Source of the DNA: Cryptomeria japonica
Taxonomy: Eukaryota > Streptophyta > Pinopsida > Cupressales > Cupressaceae
Reading direction: 5' to 3'
Assembly (NCBI RefSeq): GCF_030272615.1
Contig: NC_081414.1
Span: forward strand, 816,640,396 to 816,704,395
Length of the DNA: 64,000 nucleotides
Shown: piece by piece, positions 38,083-49,746 of the stretch
How the letters are laid out: each line of letters begins with the position of its first letter
Position numbering within the stretch: the first letter of the stretch is position 1
Program-made: the position numbers and the translations under genes
The notes under the pieces: generated by a model
What the model was told of the DNA's origin: nothing
The model's input: the letters and a program-made list of their open reading frames with translations, nothing else
Database searches by the model: none

Positions 38083-39080
38083 ATATCATATACTAATTTA
38101 TTCATAAATTAATACATTAAAATATTATATATTAATATATCAATAAACAATAGATTAATTATGTGCAAATTTAGTCAGTGAATTTACTTATTAAAATTAG
38201 ATATTCGATTTTTGTTGTACAATTTTCAAATTTCAAATTTTGGCTCAAGAATGCTTTGGGATTTGGCTTGGAAGTGACAAGCCTGGAAAGTCAATTGAAA
38301 AATGTGTTTTTCAGTATTCCTTGATTTTCCAGACTTTACACTGGTGGCTGACGACTTTTTTTTGTAGCCAAATTTGATAAAATGAAAAGGGTTTTTGAAG
38401 GACGTTCTCATCTTTCCAACAATATAAGTCTTGTCTTATTTAGACTTTAATAAACAATTATTATTTATTTTCTAATTGAATGCTAACAATAGTCCTGATT
38501 GAGAGACTGATTGAAAAACACTCATAACTTCCAAACGGTATAACATTTTTTGAATCCGAAATATGCATCACATCCTATGATTCATCTACTATAGGGAAAA
38601 ATAAAAAATAAAAAAATTTCATAAGGTTTTGACAAAGTTAAGGTGGTCAGACGTAGGAGTTTCTGAATTTCTTAAAAGCTATACTAAAAAATTCATAAAT
38701 AATTATTTACTTTATTAAAAATTATAAAAAAATATGTGTCACATTTGGACATGAGTCTAGTACTTATATTATAAAAAAATATTATGATTTGATTGTGATT
38801 AGGGTGGTTAAACATACATCTACTTCTTTTCTTTTTCCTGAAATTTTAGTACCACTGCATTGAAATTTGAAATTTTCATCAAATAGGATTTTTTTTTCTC
38901 AAAAAACAACTATAGCTTAGAAACTACATTCAATTTTCTATAGATTCTCTTCTTACATATTTTAAAAATAATGTTCACAACTTATTCAAATTTTCATGTC
39001 AAGTTGCATAACTCTGATTTTCTGAAATTTCATTGTCACTTAAGGGCTTGTTTTGGCACACCATGATCCTACACATACCC
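38083..39080. other. AT-rich sequence without genes
   Basis: About 1 kb with A- and T-runs; a 61-codon minus frame at 38411-38226 is not credible. Probably the right part of the second inverted-repeat insertion. Confidence 0.45.
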
Positions 39081-39192
39081 TATGTATGTATGTGTATTTA
39101 TGTACATACATACATACATTAATACATACATACATACATATATACATACATACATACATGCATGCATGCATGCATACACACATACATTCATA
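39081..39192. repeat. TATG/CATA microsatellite, right part
   Basis: Same simple-repeat type as 34924-35608, which supports the view that the DNA between was inserted into one microsatellite. Confidence 0.9.
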
Positions 39193-39987
39193 TATTATCA
39201 TTATAAATTTATATCATTCACCATCAAGTCATAGATCCGAGGATAGAAATTATGTTGGCTTTTCTTCCCCTAGAAGACAACCCTATTTTATGAGGTTATT
39301 GTATTGCAAGTGTGAGTTTTCAAGTTTTGTGGATGAGAGTCTTATAGTTGTTGAGTTGTTTCCAAATCTGGTTGGTGATACTCGTCTAGAAGATTTCTTT
39401 GAAAGTATATTATAATCTTGTTAATTTCTTCATAATATATTTGGAAACTTTTCAAGTGTAGGATTTTTCTCTTGAAATGGATTTTTACATGTAAATTACT
39501 ATGTTGTGGTATGAATTCTATCTATGTTTATTTCTATTTAGATTTCAAAATTGTTGTAGAGATATACAAAAATTTGCATAACCCTCCTCTCAATACTAGT
39601 GTAGGAAGTTTTTCCCCTATCTTAACTTCCTTACAACATTTAGGACTAGTTAATGTAATAGGTCACAATTTATTAAAACTCTTTGATTTTTATGCATGTA
39701 ATGCAAAATATGAAGAAATGAGAGAGAGCCTATTTGATCATGAATGGAAGATCAAGGTAAGGATAACTATATTAGAGAGGAAAGGGATAGGAAAAGATCT
39801 AGATCAAGTGAGTATTTAATCATCTTAGGCATAGATCAACTCATGTATGGTCAAATTTTATGTATGTAATGAATGTTAGCTTCTATTATCTTGTTGCACT
39901 CTATATAGGAATATTTTTAATCAATGTCTTTTGAGGTTTCTAGGTTAGGTCATACTTTATTGGACCTCTTTGCTTAGACTACATCAA
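39193..39987 (+). other. Unrecognised sequence with two short frames
   Basis: Frames 39053-39415 (its first third is microsatellite) and 39472-39819 (115 codons, ending near ERKGIGKDLDQVSI) have a mixed, protein-like composition, but I know no family for them. They could be remnants of an element or chance. Confidence 0.3.
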
Positions 39988-40929
39988 ATAATTTTAGAGG
40001 GTTACTAGTATGTCACTAGGGGACATATTTTCTTAGGTTAACTCATGGAAAACTTAGGCAAATGATCAAAGACAACAAATCTCGACTGAGAAAATGCTTC
40101 TAGAATGAACGTGAAGATCTAGATTTGTGTCAGATCTCAAAATTGAAATGTTTCCTTCCTTAAATGGGAATGTATTTGAATAATTCTTGAAAAATGAGGA
40201 GATAACAAGATGTAAAAAACCAATCAATTGAATGCTTTTAAATACAAGAAAAAATAATAAATAACACAAATGTGTGTTAGTTTGGTATTTGTTGGGAAAA
40301 CAATAGGTAGCAATTGGTCAAATTTTGAATTTTAAATTTATAAGTTATTTATGTAGGTATAAGGTCAACACGACACTGATAAAATCTCACTAAATAATTA
40401 ATATATATAAATAGTGTATTTTTTAGGTAAGATGGAAGATAAATATATAAAATGTGTAAATGAATAAATAAAAATATAGAAAGGAACTCAACTTTATGTA
40501 AAACTCATGTTTATTTATTAATATATTTTTATATTAAATTATTAACATGGAGAACACATGGGACAAGTGTGAAGACAAGTATAAAGTTCCTATGAGTTGA
40601 GAACAAAAATAGAAAAACTCTATAGTAAGCTTAAGTCTAGTGTGAACATGTCAACTAGGTACAAGTAAATTAGATAGGTAATAACACTTTCCACACCAAC
40701 ACATTCACCTTAAGTGATACTTAAGGAAAAAGCTAGTCACTAAAAAATGAGTCTCAAAAGCTACAACTAATAAGTTGCTCTTGTATAAAAAATTCTTGCA
40801 GAAATAGAGTAAAGGAGAAAGCCCTATGGAAAAAAACCTCTTCTTAAAATAAGTTAATATAAAGGAAAGAGGAATCATGACCAGCAACAACATTTTCCTT
40901 CAGTCCAAGCATATGTCATAACTTAACAT

Positions 40930-41610
40930 AGTGAGGTGATGCTAAAGGTTTAGTGAAGATTCCTATAACTTAATCTTGAGTAGATAAATACTCTAAGGAG
41001 AGTACACCATCATGGATGATATATCAAACAAAATGTATACATCTATCATGATATACTTCAACCTTTAATGCTTCGTCAGAGTGTAAAAAATGTGAATAAT
41101 TTTATTTTTCATCATACCAAAGAATAATAGGATGATTAGGTGCTAAACCAAATGTTATGGTAAGCTATCAAAGCCTTAGAACCTCTTAGATATAAAGTAT
41201 TGCACCTTGATAATCAACCTTAGTTGATGATAATGAAATAACAATTGTCTTCTTGCAAGACCATGCAATTGGACCACAAGGAAAAAAATAAACTCAGAAG
41301 TGCATTTTTGTGAGTCAATATCACCAACCTAATTTTAGTCAATAAATATTTCATATTCCAAAATGTTGGGACCTTGAATTTACCATAGAATAGTCTTGGC
41401 TTCATGGGAAAAGTGGGAGCCCAACAATAAATTTGATATCAAGATGCATGTTATTCAAGTACAAAAGACTTCTAGCTTACTATCTATACAAACTAGCATC
41501 AACACTAGGTGTGGTGCAAGTGGCAAACAAAGTGACTCAAGACTAAAAATTTGTGTAGCAAGTTTATAATCATCCAATGCTAAACCAATGAAGAAAGTAA
41601 ATGAAATGCT
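40930..41610 (-). pseudogene. copia RT end and RNase H fragment
   Basis: On the minus strand, with stops and shifts, the order is DASLYR followed by ARSLLYLNN (RT end, usual form YR-x-LVGSLLYL), then a WNMKYLL part, then DIDSQKCTSEFIFFL (usual form DRKSTSGYCF.L), SNCMVLQ and a segment corresponding to the KHI-(D/E)-(I/V)-x-YHF part near the end of copia RNase H. This order is specific for the end of copia pol, and the gene is non-functional. Confidence 0.65.
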
Positions 41611-41937
41611 TCATCATATATATTTAGAGGGTTACTAGTGTGTCACTAAGGGACATAGTTTGTTAGGTTAACTCGTGTAAAACTTAGGTAACTGATCAAA
41701 GATATCAAATCTCAATTGTACAAATGCTTCTAGGATGAATGTGAAGATCTATATATTTGTTTTAGAGCACCAAATTGAAGTGTTTCCTTCCTTAAATATG
41801 AATGATATGTGAATAATGCTTGAAAGATGAGGAGATAACATGATATGTGAAATGCATTCAATTGAATGCCTTTAAATACAAGAAAATTATAATATATTTT
41901 GCACATGTGTTAAGTTGGTACTTGTTAGGAAAGTAAT

Positions 41938-43234
41938 TGAAGATGGTAAAATGGTTAGCAAGGTGAATTCAAGTGGTTAGTGCACAAATAAAACATTAAA
42001 AGATATTAAAACATGAAACATGCATAAAACCACATAAAGACATGAATAAAATGCATATACCTTACAAACCTTTACCTCTCCCTCGGATTGAGCCTTTGGT
42101 GAAGTTGAATAGCGCCTCTCTCTTCAACTTGATTGGATGGGCTCCTCTTGCTTGCTTGATGTGGATGGCTCTCCAAATGTGCACAATATGATTGATGGGA
42201 GGATGAGATGGATGGATAAGTGACTAAGTGATGGATGAGTATGGATTTGGCTATAATTTGGATGCTTTGATGACTTTTTTGAACTCAAATGGGCAGCATA
42301 AGATTATTAAACTTGGAGATGATGAATGGAGAGACAAAGTCCTCAATTTATAGGAAGAGGAGAGGAAGAATGGATGGCTAGGATGGATTCAAGATGAAGG
42401 GCTAGGATTGCTTGTGAGCTCACACAAGGCCCAAGAGAGGGTGTGGAGACCAAGAGATATGCCTTAAAGGCATTTCTTGTCTTCACACTCCACAAGGTGC
42501 ATTGGGAAGACTCCCAAGGTACCTTGGGAAGAACAAGGTGCATTGGGAAGACTCCCCAATGTGCCTTGAAAAGAGCAAGGGATGTGACATTCCTTGGAGA
42601 ATGGAGAGGAGGAATTAAAAATTCTCCAAAAAGGGTTAAGCATAGGGATTGGAAGAATAAGAAGGAATTAAAAATTCCTAGGGAGAGGGGATGCCTAGAG
42701 GAATGTGAGATCTTGAAAATCTCACATTCACGTAGGAAAAAAACATTTAAAGCTACTGGTTGGATGGAAGGGACAAGGAGTTGACTTTGTGACTAATCAT
42801 GATGATTAGTCACTAGCAACTCATTAGAAAGGGGATTAGAGGAAGTGTTAGGTGGGATTAGGATTTGTAGGAGGATTTGACTAAGAGAGAGAATGAGTGG
42901 AGGGAATTAAAAATTAGAAGAATAAGGTTAAGTGAGTTTAGGGAGTTTCTAGAAGAATTTATTAGGTTAATGATGAATTAAGAAGATGATTTGTAGGAAT
43001 CATGGGGGTTAACTAATTAAATGAAATTAATTAGCTAAGAGGGAGATTTGTGAGGATTTAATTTTTAGAAGAATAAAGCAAGGGATTGATTTATTAAATA
43101 AATCAGTCACATACCATAGTGACAATATTAATTATATTTAATTAATATTAAGGAGAATTTGAATTAACATAATTAATTAATTAATTATGTGAGGAATTAA
43201 AAATAATTAAAATAATTATTTTTAAGTGTCTACA
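41938..43234 (-). repeat. Solo LTR, related to the Tat LTRs, with target duplication GTAAT
   Basis: 1297 bp. The minus strand begins TGTAGACACTTAAAAATAAT at 43234 and ends CCATCTTCA at 41938. It is flanked by GTAAT on both sides (41933-41937 and 43235-43239). It interrupts the copia LTR-like block. The TGTAGAC start, TTAATTAAT-rich U3 and a minus-strand TATAAAT near 42346-42352 resemble elements A and B. No internal sequence remains, so it arose by recombination between two LTRs. Confidence 0.85.
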
Positions 43235-43681
43235 GTAATAGATAGAAAATAGTCAAATTCTGAATTTGAAGATTTTAGAAATTAATTGTGCAAGTATGGA
43301 GTCATCATAACAATAATAAAATATTCGTGGATAATGAATACATATGGAAAAAGTGTGTGAATATATTTATATCCATTGTATATATGAGATGAAAGATAAA
43401 TATACAAAAATATGTGTAAATAAATTAAAATATGAAAAGAACCTCAACATTATAAAAAACTCATTTATTGATTAATATATTTGTATATTAAATTATTCTC
43501 TCAACTATTAAATACAATAATATATACAAATCTCTGCATTACATGTGTGGACCTATAACTATTTTTTGTTGTTCAGATGAGCCAAAATTTAAATGACTTA
43601 GGAGAAGAGATAGGTATAAATTTCGGTTGTGTAAATTTCTAGGATGGATGTGAAGATCTAGATTTATTTTAGAGCACCAAT

Positions 43682-45124
43682 GTAGTGCCCCTCTCTTTTG
43701 ACTTGACAAACCTTATATGTATGAACTTTCTATGTGTGGCTTCGACCCATTTGGTGTTGGTCGATTGATAGGGAGGATAGTGCTAGGTGGTTGTTAGGTG
43801 ATTAGTATGTTTGCTAGGTAAGAGTTCCTTACTGTTTTCAAGGTGTAAACACCAAGGTCAAAGTGCAAATAGCTCAAAGGTAGTCTAACAACTCACCTTG
43901 CTCCACCTCCCCAAGTCAAGCTCTCCTTGGCTACTCAAAAGCTCCAACTCCATAATCTCTCTGGTTTGGTAATCCAACTCCTTACTCACCCAAATGGCAT
44001 TCAAACCTCTGTTCCTGATCTTCTCTCCAACTGCACAAAGACTCTTCTTAGTGGATTATGAGTTTGAGACAAGTTTTGTTTCCTTGGATGTTTGTGGGTC
44101 TTCTACGTTTTGGAGTGTAGAAGCCTCCACAAGTGCTGCAACCTAAATTTTGGAGTCTTCCCTAACAAAAGGGTTAAATTCACAAATGGACAACTTGTTT
44201 CAACTATTTTTGTTGAGCTTTATGCCTTACATCCTTCATGTTTGTACCTGATTTGACAAAAACTTAATTTTGAGGCCTAAAAAGGCTACAAGGAATTAGC
44301 CCTCCATTAGGGGTTTTGTGCTCACCCTGGTCAAACGATGGACTTCCAGAACAAAAGCTTCACATTTATGGATACCCTTTTGGGAAAAATTGAAGATTCA
44401 TAAAGTTTCAGGGTCTCTCAAGCCTTCTCCATGACTGTCCCAAAAATGGGTGAAAAAGGAGGGTTTTGATGGTGAAAAACCAAGATCCAAACTATAAACC
44501 TCCAATATTGACAAGATACGTTAGTGCCATCCTACTACTAACTATTTAGGCCACAAATAAGAAGATTTACACTTCAAAGTTTGAAAAACAAGTTTTTACA
44601 AAAAGTTGCTTATAAGGAAATGCAACATTTTACAACTTTTCCAATATTGCCTCTTTCAAACACATCATTTGCAAACAAAACCAATTACATTCAACATGTG
44701 AAAATGTCTACCATCTAGAAGCAATGAAGAGTCATGTTAGCCCTTCATACAAGCATTAGGCAATTACAAAATGGAATTAATTCACTGTCAAACTGACTGT
44801 TGCTGCCCTTTGTCTTTCATTGTTTTTTGTAGTTCACTGTGACCTGCACTTTCACTATTAGCACTCTTCACAAAAAGTCTGTTTAGTACTCCTTAACAAG
44901 ACTCAATCTTTGATGACTTATTTTCCTTCATACCTATCATTTGGGAGGAGAAGAATACATGTATAACTTCAAGGAAAAAGTAAAACTTAGTCCTAATTGA
45001 CTGTGACAACAAATTTGCATTTCAAATCTTGCCTCAAAGATCATTGATTGATCTTGGTAACTTCAAACTCTTAGTTAACATCAAAAACACTCCTTGTGCT
45101 TGTTCAAAAGCAATTAGAAGGAGG
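43682..45124. repeat. LTR-like block interrupted by element B
   Basis: Starts TGTAGTGCCCCTCTCTTTTG directly after the third copy of the copia block, a usual look for an LTR start. No frame, no primer site and no partner in the window; element B begins at 45125, so the rest may lie beyond its far end. Confidence 0.35.
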
Positions 45125-46602
45125 TGTAGACGTATAAAAATGACCATATTCCTAAATGAATATTTTATGTTCATTTCCCTATTTAATTAAATCCAATTTA
45201 GTTAAATTATCCACATTCTTCTATTTTATTAAATAAATTATTCAATTTATTTAAATAAAATTCACTATATCCATTTAATGAATAAATCATTTTATTCAAT
45301 TAAATCCCCTATCCACTTTTAATTAAATTCAAATTTAATTAAATAGTTATCCCAAATTGAATAAATCTATTTTATTTAATTTCCCCAAATTGCAACCAAA
45401 TTGAATTAAATCATTTATTTCAATTAAATCCTATTATCCCCCCATCCACTTGCAAAATCCCAAACCCCTTCCTAATCCCTTCCTAATCCCTTCTAGAATC
45501 TTCTAATCGATTCTAATTAACCTAAACCCCCTCTAAACTTTGTCACATCCCTAAGCAAAGGGAGGTCACTTCTCAAATGGCCCAAAGTCTTGGATAACCA
45601 TTGAAGGTTTTCAACCTTCAACCACCAAAACCCTTAAAGTCTTTGAAAACCATTGAAGGCTTCCAACCTTCAACCACTTAATCCTCAAAGTCTCCAATAA
45701 CCATTAATGGTTAATTCAAACCTTCCCACATGGTTAAAACATTTGTTTTGACTCAACCTCTATCCAACCCAAGGGTCTCATCAGGCCTTTAATGCTTTGA
45801 CCATGATTATCTCTTAATCATTTGCACAAAGGTTTATCCTTGGATTAACTCTTAATCCAGTGGGTAAACCTAACTTAGACTTGACCCTTAGCCTTTAGAT
45901 AACCATGAGGTCTCCTCAGGCCTTTAATGCCTCCAACCTCTTCTCTCAACCCAATCCTATGTTGACACTTGTCACCATTTCATTGGTACAAATTGTGCAC
46001 ATGGATCCCCAACTTTCAAACCTGGCCCTTGATTAAACCTTTCAATCTTGACCATCCATTGCCCTGTTTGTGCTATAAATAGAGCCCTCATTCCTCCATT
46101 TTTAACAATCATCTTTCAAATTTGAAGCATCACACTTATGCTCAAATTCTTTCAAGCTTTCATATATGCTCATTTAGCCTCTTTTAGATCATAAATTAGA
46201 CTAATATGCATGCTAGAGTAATTTATTTATCAATTTAGCTCAATCATAGACTAAATATAGTATGTTAGGATAGTATTCATACTAACCCTGTCATCTTATC
46301 ATTTAGTTTATTGCATTTCTAGCATCATACATAGCTTATAACACATCTCATACTAAAATCAGTTAAAAATCTCTCTCGTTCTCATATTTGCCATCCCTAA
46401 ACCATTTTGCTCAGTAATCTGAGAGCAAAACATTGGTTTGAGGGACATTGTGAGATAGAGAACCATGGGACCCTCCTTGAGAAGCTGAGTAACACTGCGT
46501 TACTCCATAGCTTGCATCAAGAAGTCCTGTGTGTGTGTGTGGATTAGTATTTCTCGTATTTTTCACATTTTAAGTTTTATTCACCCACTTTTCTCGCATA
46601 CA
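45125..46602 (+). repeat. 5' LTR of element B
   Basis: 1478 bp, TGTA start and TACA end. TATA box TATAAATA at 46074-46081, so RNA should start near 46105. Compared with 63042-64000 it shows three transitions (45201, 45685, 45784) and no indel. Confidence 0.96.
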
Positions 46603-46606
46603 TTTC

Positions 46607-46624
46607 TGGCGCCCACCGTGGGGC
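46607..46624 (+). other. Primer binding site of element B
   Basis: TGGCGCCCACCGTGGGGC, four bases after the LTR end. Identical to element A. Confidence 0.88.
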
Positions 46625-46690
46625 ACGCACCCCAATAACCTATCATTTTTTAAATTTGAAGACTTTTGCAGGTACGCGGGAAACTAGGAT

Positions 46691-47112
46691 TAGCGCGTCT
46701 AAGAGATATTTTAGTGCATCCGCCAAATAGTTTAGCGCTTCTAGCCTAGTGTTTAGTGCGTGTGCTTCCTGCCTTAGCACGTCGAAACTATTCCCTAGCG
46801 CATGACCCTATTTGACAAATTTTCCTGTAGGTGTCAACGCCGGCAAAACATAGATTAGCGCATGTACCGGATAGAATAGCACATCCGATAAACCTTTTAG
46901 TGCTTTAAAGACATATTCCAGCACGTTGCAACAAACAGTTAGCGCATCAAATTCAAAATTTTCCTGCACAACAGACCGTGGGAAAACCAAATCACAAATT
47001 AGTGCGTCTAATGCACAGTATAGCGCATCCGAGAAACAGAATAGCGCACAGAAAAGAAACAGTAGCGCATCCGAATAGTATTGTAGCGCGTACAGTTTGT
47101 TCTGTAGCGCAT
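46691..47112 (+). repeat. 21-bp phased TAGCGC array 1 (element B)
   Basis: 17 copies of TAGCGC(A/G)T or one- to two-base variants. Starts are 46691, 46712, 46733, 46754, 46775, 46796, then 46856, 46877, 46898, 46919, 46940, then 47000, 47021, 47042, 47063, 47084, 47105. Fourteen of sixteen steps are exactly 21 bp and the other two exactly 60 bp. Spacers are not conserved. The two 60-bp gaps both contain TTTTCCTG, so three blocks of 6, 5 and 6 motifs can be seen. Confidence 0.95.
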
Positions 47113-48318
47113 CACAAACAAAACAAACAAAAAGAAATTTGTAACCGAATTAAAAAAATTTAGACTTGTGGAAGTCCCCCGAAACAAACTAACAGCTTTC
47201 TTGTTCTGTTTATTTACAGGGACTTAATAGTTTCTTGCAGGTAAAGCGAGGAAATTTACCTTCACAGCAAAACGTTTTTCCTTTTGTTGACCTCCAAAAA
47301 GTCAAAATTTGCTTTGTTGACATTTTATTTTCCATAGATTAGATAATTATTGCTATGCACGATTAAAAAGTACATCATGCTTGTTGGAGCAACATCTCCA
47401 ATTAGAAGTTAGCAAATTATTGTCTTGAGGGTTTAAAAAGAATAAACTTATTTGCCCTGTCTCGAAAGTGGAAGGTATACGCTCTCCCCTTAACTGGGTG
47501 ACCAAAAAGCCAAACCACTCTTATGCTTTCTGTACTTCAAGCAATAAATCCTTTAGCAGGCCTGCCTTCCCGAGGAGTTGCAATCAACTCTTAAAGCCGT
47601 TTATGGCCGGTGTGAAGGGAACGACCTAAGTGGGGAACAACTTTGACGCCAAGAATTCCAACCCACTATAATCAAATGTGGAAAGTGATGAAAGTCCTTT
47701 TCAATGGTTGCGCGCAGTGATTAGCCTTCCCCCAGTATCCTCGAGATACGTAAAGCCTTTGTTCTAAAGGTTGGGAAGCCTCCTGAGGGAGTTTATCACT
47801 GACGGCCGAACGGGAAGCCTGATTAAGAACCTTAGCATTAGAAACTTTGAGCTGAGTCAGTGTCCAAACATTTGTAACATCATAGTGCAAGGGTGGGGAA
47901 GAATCCGCCCCCAAGATTACTCACCATATATCTCCCAAGATAACTACTCAACTGTGAAGCAATTCACTTTGGGTTAACTTCTGGCAAAAGGCAAAAAAAT
48001 GGGAGCCCTCTAGGGGGTGACACGGCTGTTTGAGCTGACGGAGTATCGAGACTAGTGAGCTATGATGTTGCTTATGACCCTTGAATAAAGAGTCTTTCTG
48101 AAGTGTTTATCTTGTATCCAACCTGTTAAAACATTGGGGATTTGAACACATCCTCGACAGAACATACACTTTATGTTAGATTAAGTGAAATGATTGTACT
48201 TTGTGTACCGTGCTTGCATTTTGTATTTCAGAAAATCATCCATCATACTTAAAAAAATCTCTCTACAAAAGTCAAAAACATCACAAAAACACCAAAAAAA
48301 GAAAAAAATAGGGCAGTT
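47113..48318 (+). other. Conserved leader segment between arrays (element B)
   Basis: About 1.2 kb between the first two arrays, conserved with element A on the nucleotide level but not as protein (the 68-codon frame at 47771 is not kept in element A). It includes a GAATAAAGAG word near 48083 and ends in an A-rich stretch. Untranslated leader or intron is the likely role. Confidence 0.6.
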
Positions 48319-48827
48319 TAGCGCGTAAGAGAAACAGCGTAGCGCGTCAAACAGTTATTTTAGCGCATACACAGAACAAAATAGCGCGTGCAACAAAAAC
48401 AGTAGCGTTTCAACTGTAAAGCAAAACAGAGAACAATATTTTAGCGCGTGCAAAACATATTCTAGCGCGTATAAGGAAAAAATTAGCGCTTAGGTGTCCT
48501 ATATTAGTGCATTAACAAAAACTGATAGCGCGTAGACGGCAGAGTGTAGCGCATAGTTTTTCCAAAAACTTCACAGCAAAATTCAAAACAGCCTGTTTTA
48601 GCGCGTGAAACAAGCAGCTTAGCGCGTAGAATTCCTGTTTTAGCGCATTGGCCACACCAGTCAGCGTGTGTAAAACACAGTCAGCGCGTACATCTTTCCC
48701 AGTCAAAAACAAAAATTTTTCAGCATCAATCTTTTAGCGCGTAACCCGGGGCAGAGTAGCGCATGGGGAAATAATTATAGCGCATAGGGAAAATTAAGTA
48801 GCGCATTGAACACCTGTTTTAGCGCGT
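48319..48827 (+). repeat. 21-bp phased TAGCGC array 2 (element B)
   Basis: 21 copies. Starts are 48319, 48340, 48361, 48382, 48403; 48442, 48463, 48484, 48505, 48526, 48547; 48599, 48620, 48641, 48662, 48682; 48735, 48757, 48778, 48799, 48820. Fifteen of twenty steps are exactly 21 bp; the group breaks are 39, 52 and 53 bp. Confidence 0.95.
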
Positions 48828-49746
48828 GACAAAAAGGAGAAAAATAGAGAGTTGAAAAACCAAAAATTTTGAAAATCTCAAAAATATTTTAAAAACAGTT
48901 TTTCATCAAAACACATCTTTTATCAAACCAGAGTGACAAAAAACGAATCATTAAAACTATTTCTCAAGTCAAAATTATGTCAAGCAAAGTTGTCAGCATC
49001 CGAAAACGAATCGAGCAATCGAGGACGTCTTTCCTATCATAATCCGTAAACTTTTCATCATCAGTATCAATCAAATCCTTTACCATCTTACGGATTTTTA
49101 TCTCACAAACACTTGTCTAAAAATTTTCAAATTGTCAAAATCTAGTTTCCAGATCGGGAAACTTCTTATCCATATCATTTGACACACTTTATCGTGAAGG
49201 GACATCTAAACCTTCATTCTGATAAAGTAAACTTTGAAATTTTCAAAACAAGAATCAACTAAATCCAAACAAATCAAAGGAAATTTATTGATCACTCATG
49301 CATGACTAATCCCCTTATTTTGAGAAGAAAGAACCTCTATCGCAACATCACGTTGAAGAAACAACAACCCAGTTTTTCCAAATTCATCAAGAGAAATAAA
49401 TTTTTATACATCAATCATCAACTCTTCAAATCCCATCGGGTATTTCTTCATCACGTCAAACATTATATCCAAAACAAATCCAGCGAATTTGACAAAGAAC
49501 CCCTGAAAACAAGAGCATACTGTCAAAAGTCTGCTTTTAATCAAAAGATAAACCGAGGTGGGAAAATCAACCCCGCATTCTTACCCGACGAGTGCATCAC
49601 ATATAACACATCTTGATCAGAACCACCAACGCCAGAGCAAAACAACAACGAGGACTTTGTTCCTTTCATCACTGAAAATTTCTATTAAAATGCCTATCAC
49701 TCGCTCTCAATGAAACAAACAAAGCGAGACACCCGCGGAATCAAGT
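48828..49746 (+). other. Leader directly upstream of gag
   Basis: About 0.9 kb with A-rich and CAAA-rich sequence and several ATGs before the gag start. The 104-codon frame at 49302-49616 is only partly conserved in element A. A leader of this length suggests splicing or internal entry to reach gag; no splice signal was established. Confidence 0.5.

Larger units (their letters stand above)
35609..39080. mobile_element. Second candidate inverted-repeat insertion, 3.5 kb
   Basis: It sits within microsatellite sequence of the TATG/CATA type on both sides. The left end reads GGGTGTCACTACACCTTGGC and continues ATGGTGAACACC; the reverse complement of the right end reads GGGTATGTGTAGGATCATGG and continues TGTGCCAAAACAAG. 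The ends are only weakly alike, but both share GGGT and CATGGTG words with the ends of the 28837-34121 insertion. It contains an AT satellite, purine and pyrimidine blocks, a 90-bp satellite and GATATCCGAT motifs, but no transposase. Confidence 0.35.
39988..43681 (-). mobile_element. Decayed Ty1/copia remnant
   Basis: A piece of copia pol on the minus strand (about 41610-40930) lies between two related blocks, 39988-40560 and 41625-43510, which share long stretches such as TTTAGAGGGTTACTAGT and match over about 570 bp once the solo LTR at 41938-43234 is removed. These blocks are best read as LTRs of the remnant. A third partial copy lies at 43620-43681. Most of gag, integrase and RT is missing. 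Confidence 0.6.

Noticed and set aside
47771-47977. Small leader protein before gag
   Set aside because: The nucleotide sequence is conserved in element A but the frame is not; the protein ends differ.
46691-48827. CRISPR-like array
   Set aside because: The repeat core is only 8 bp, spacers 13 bp, and the host is a plant retrotransposon; there are no cas genes.
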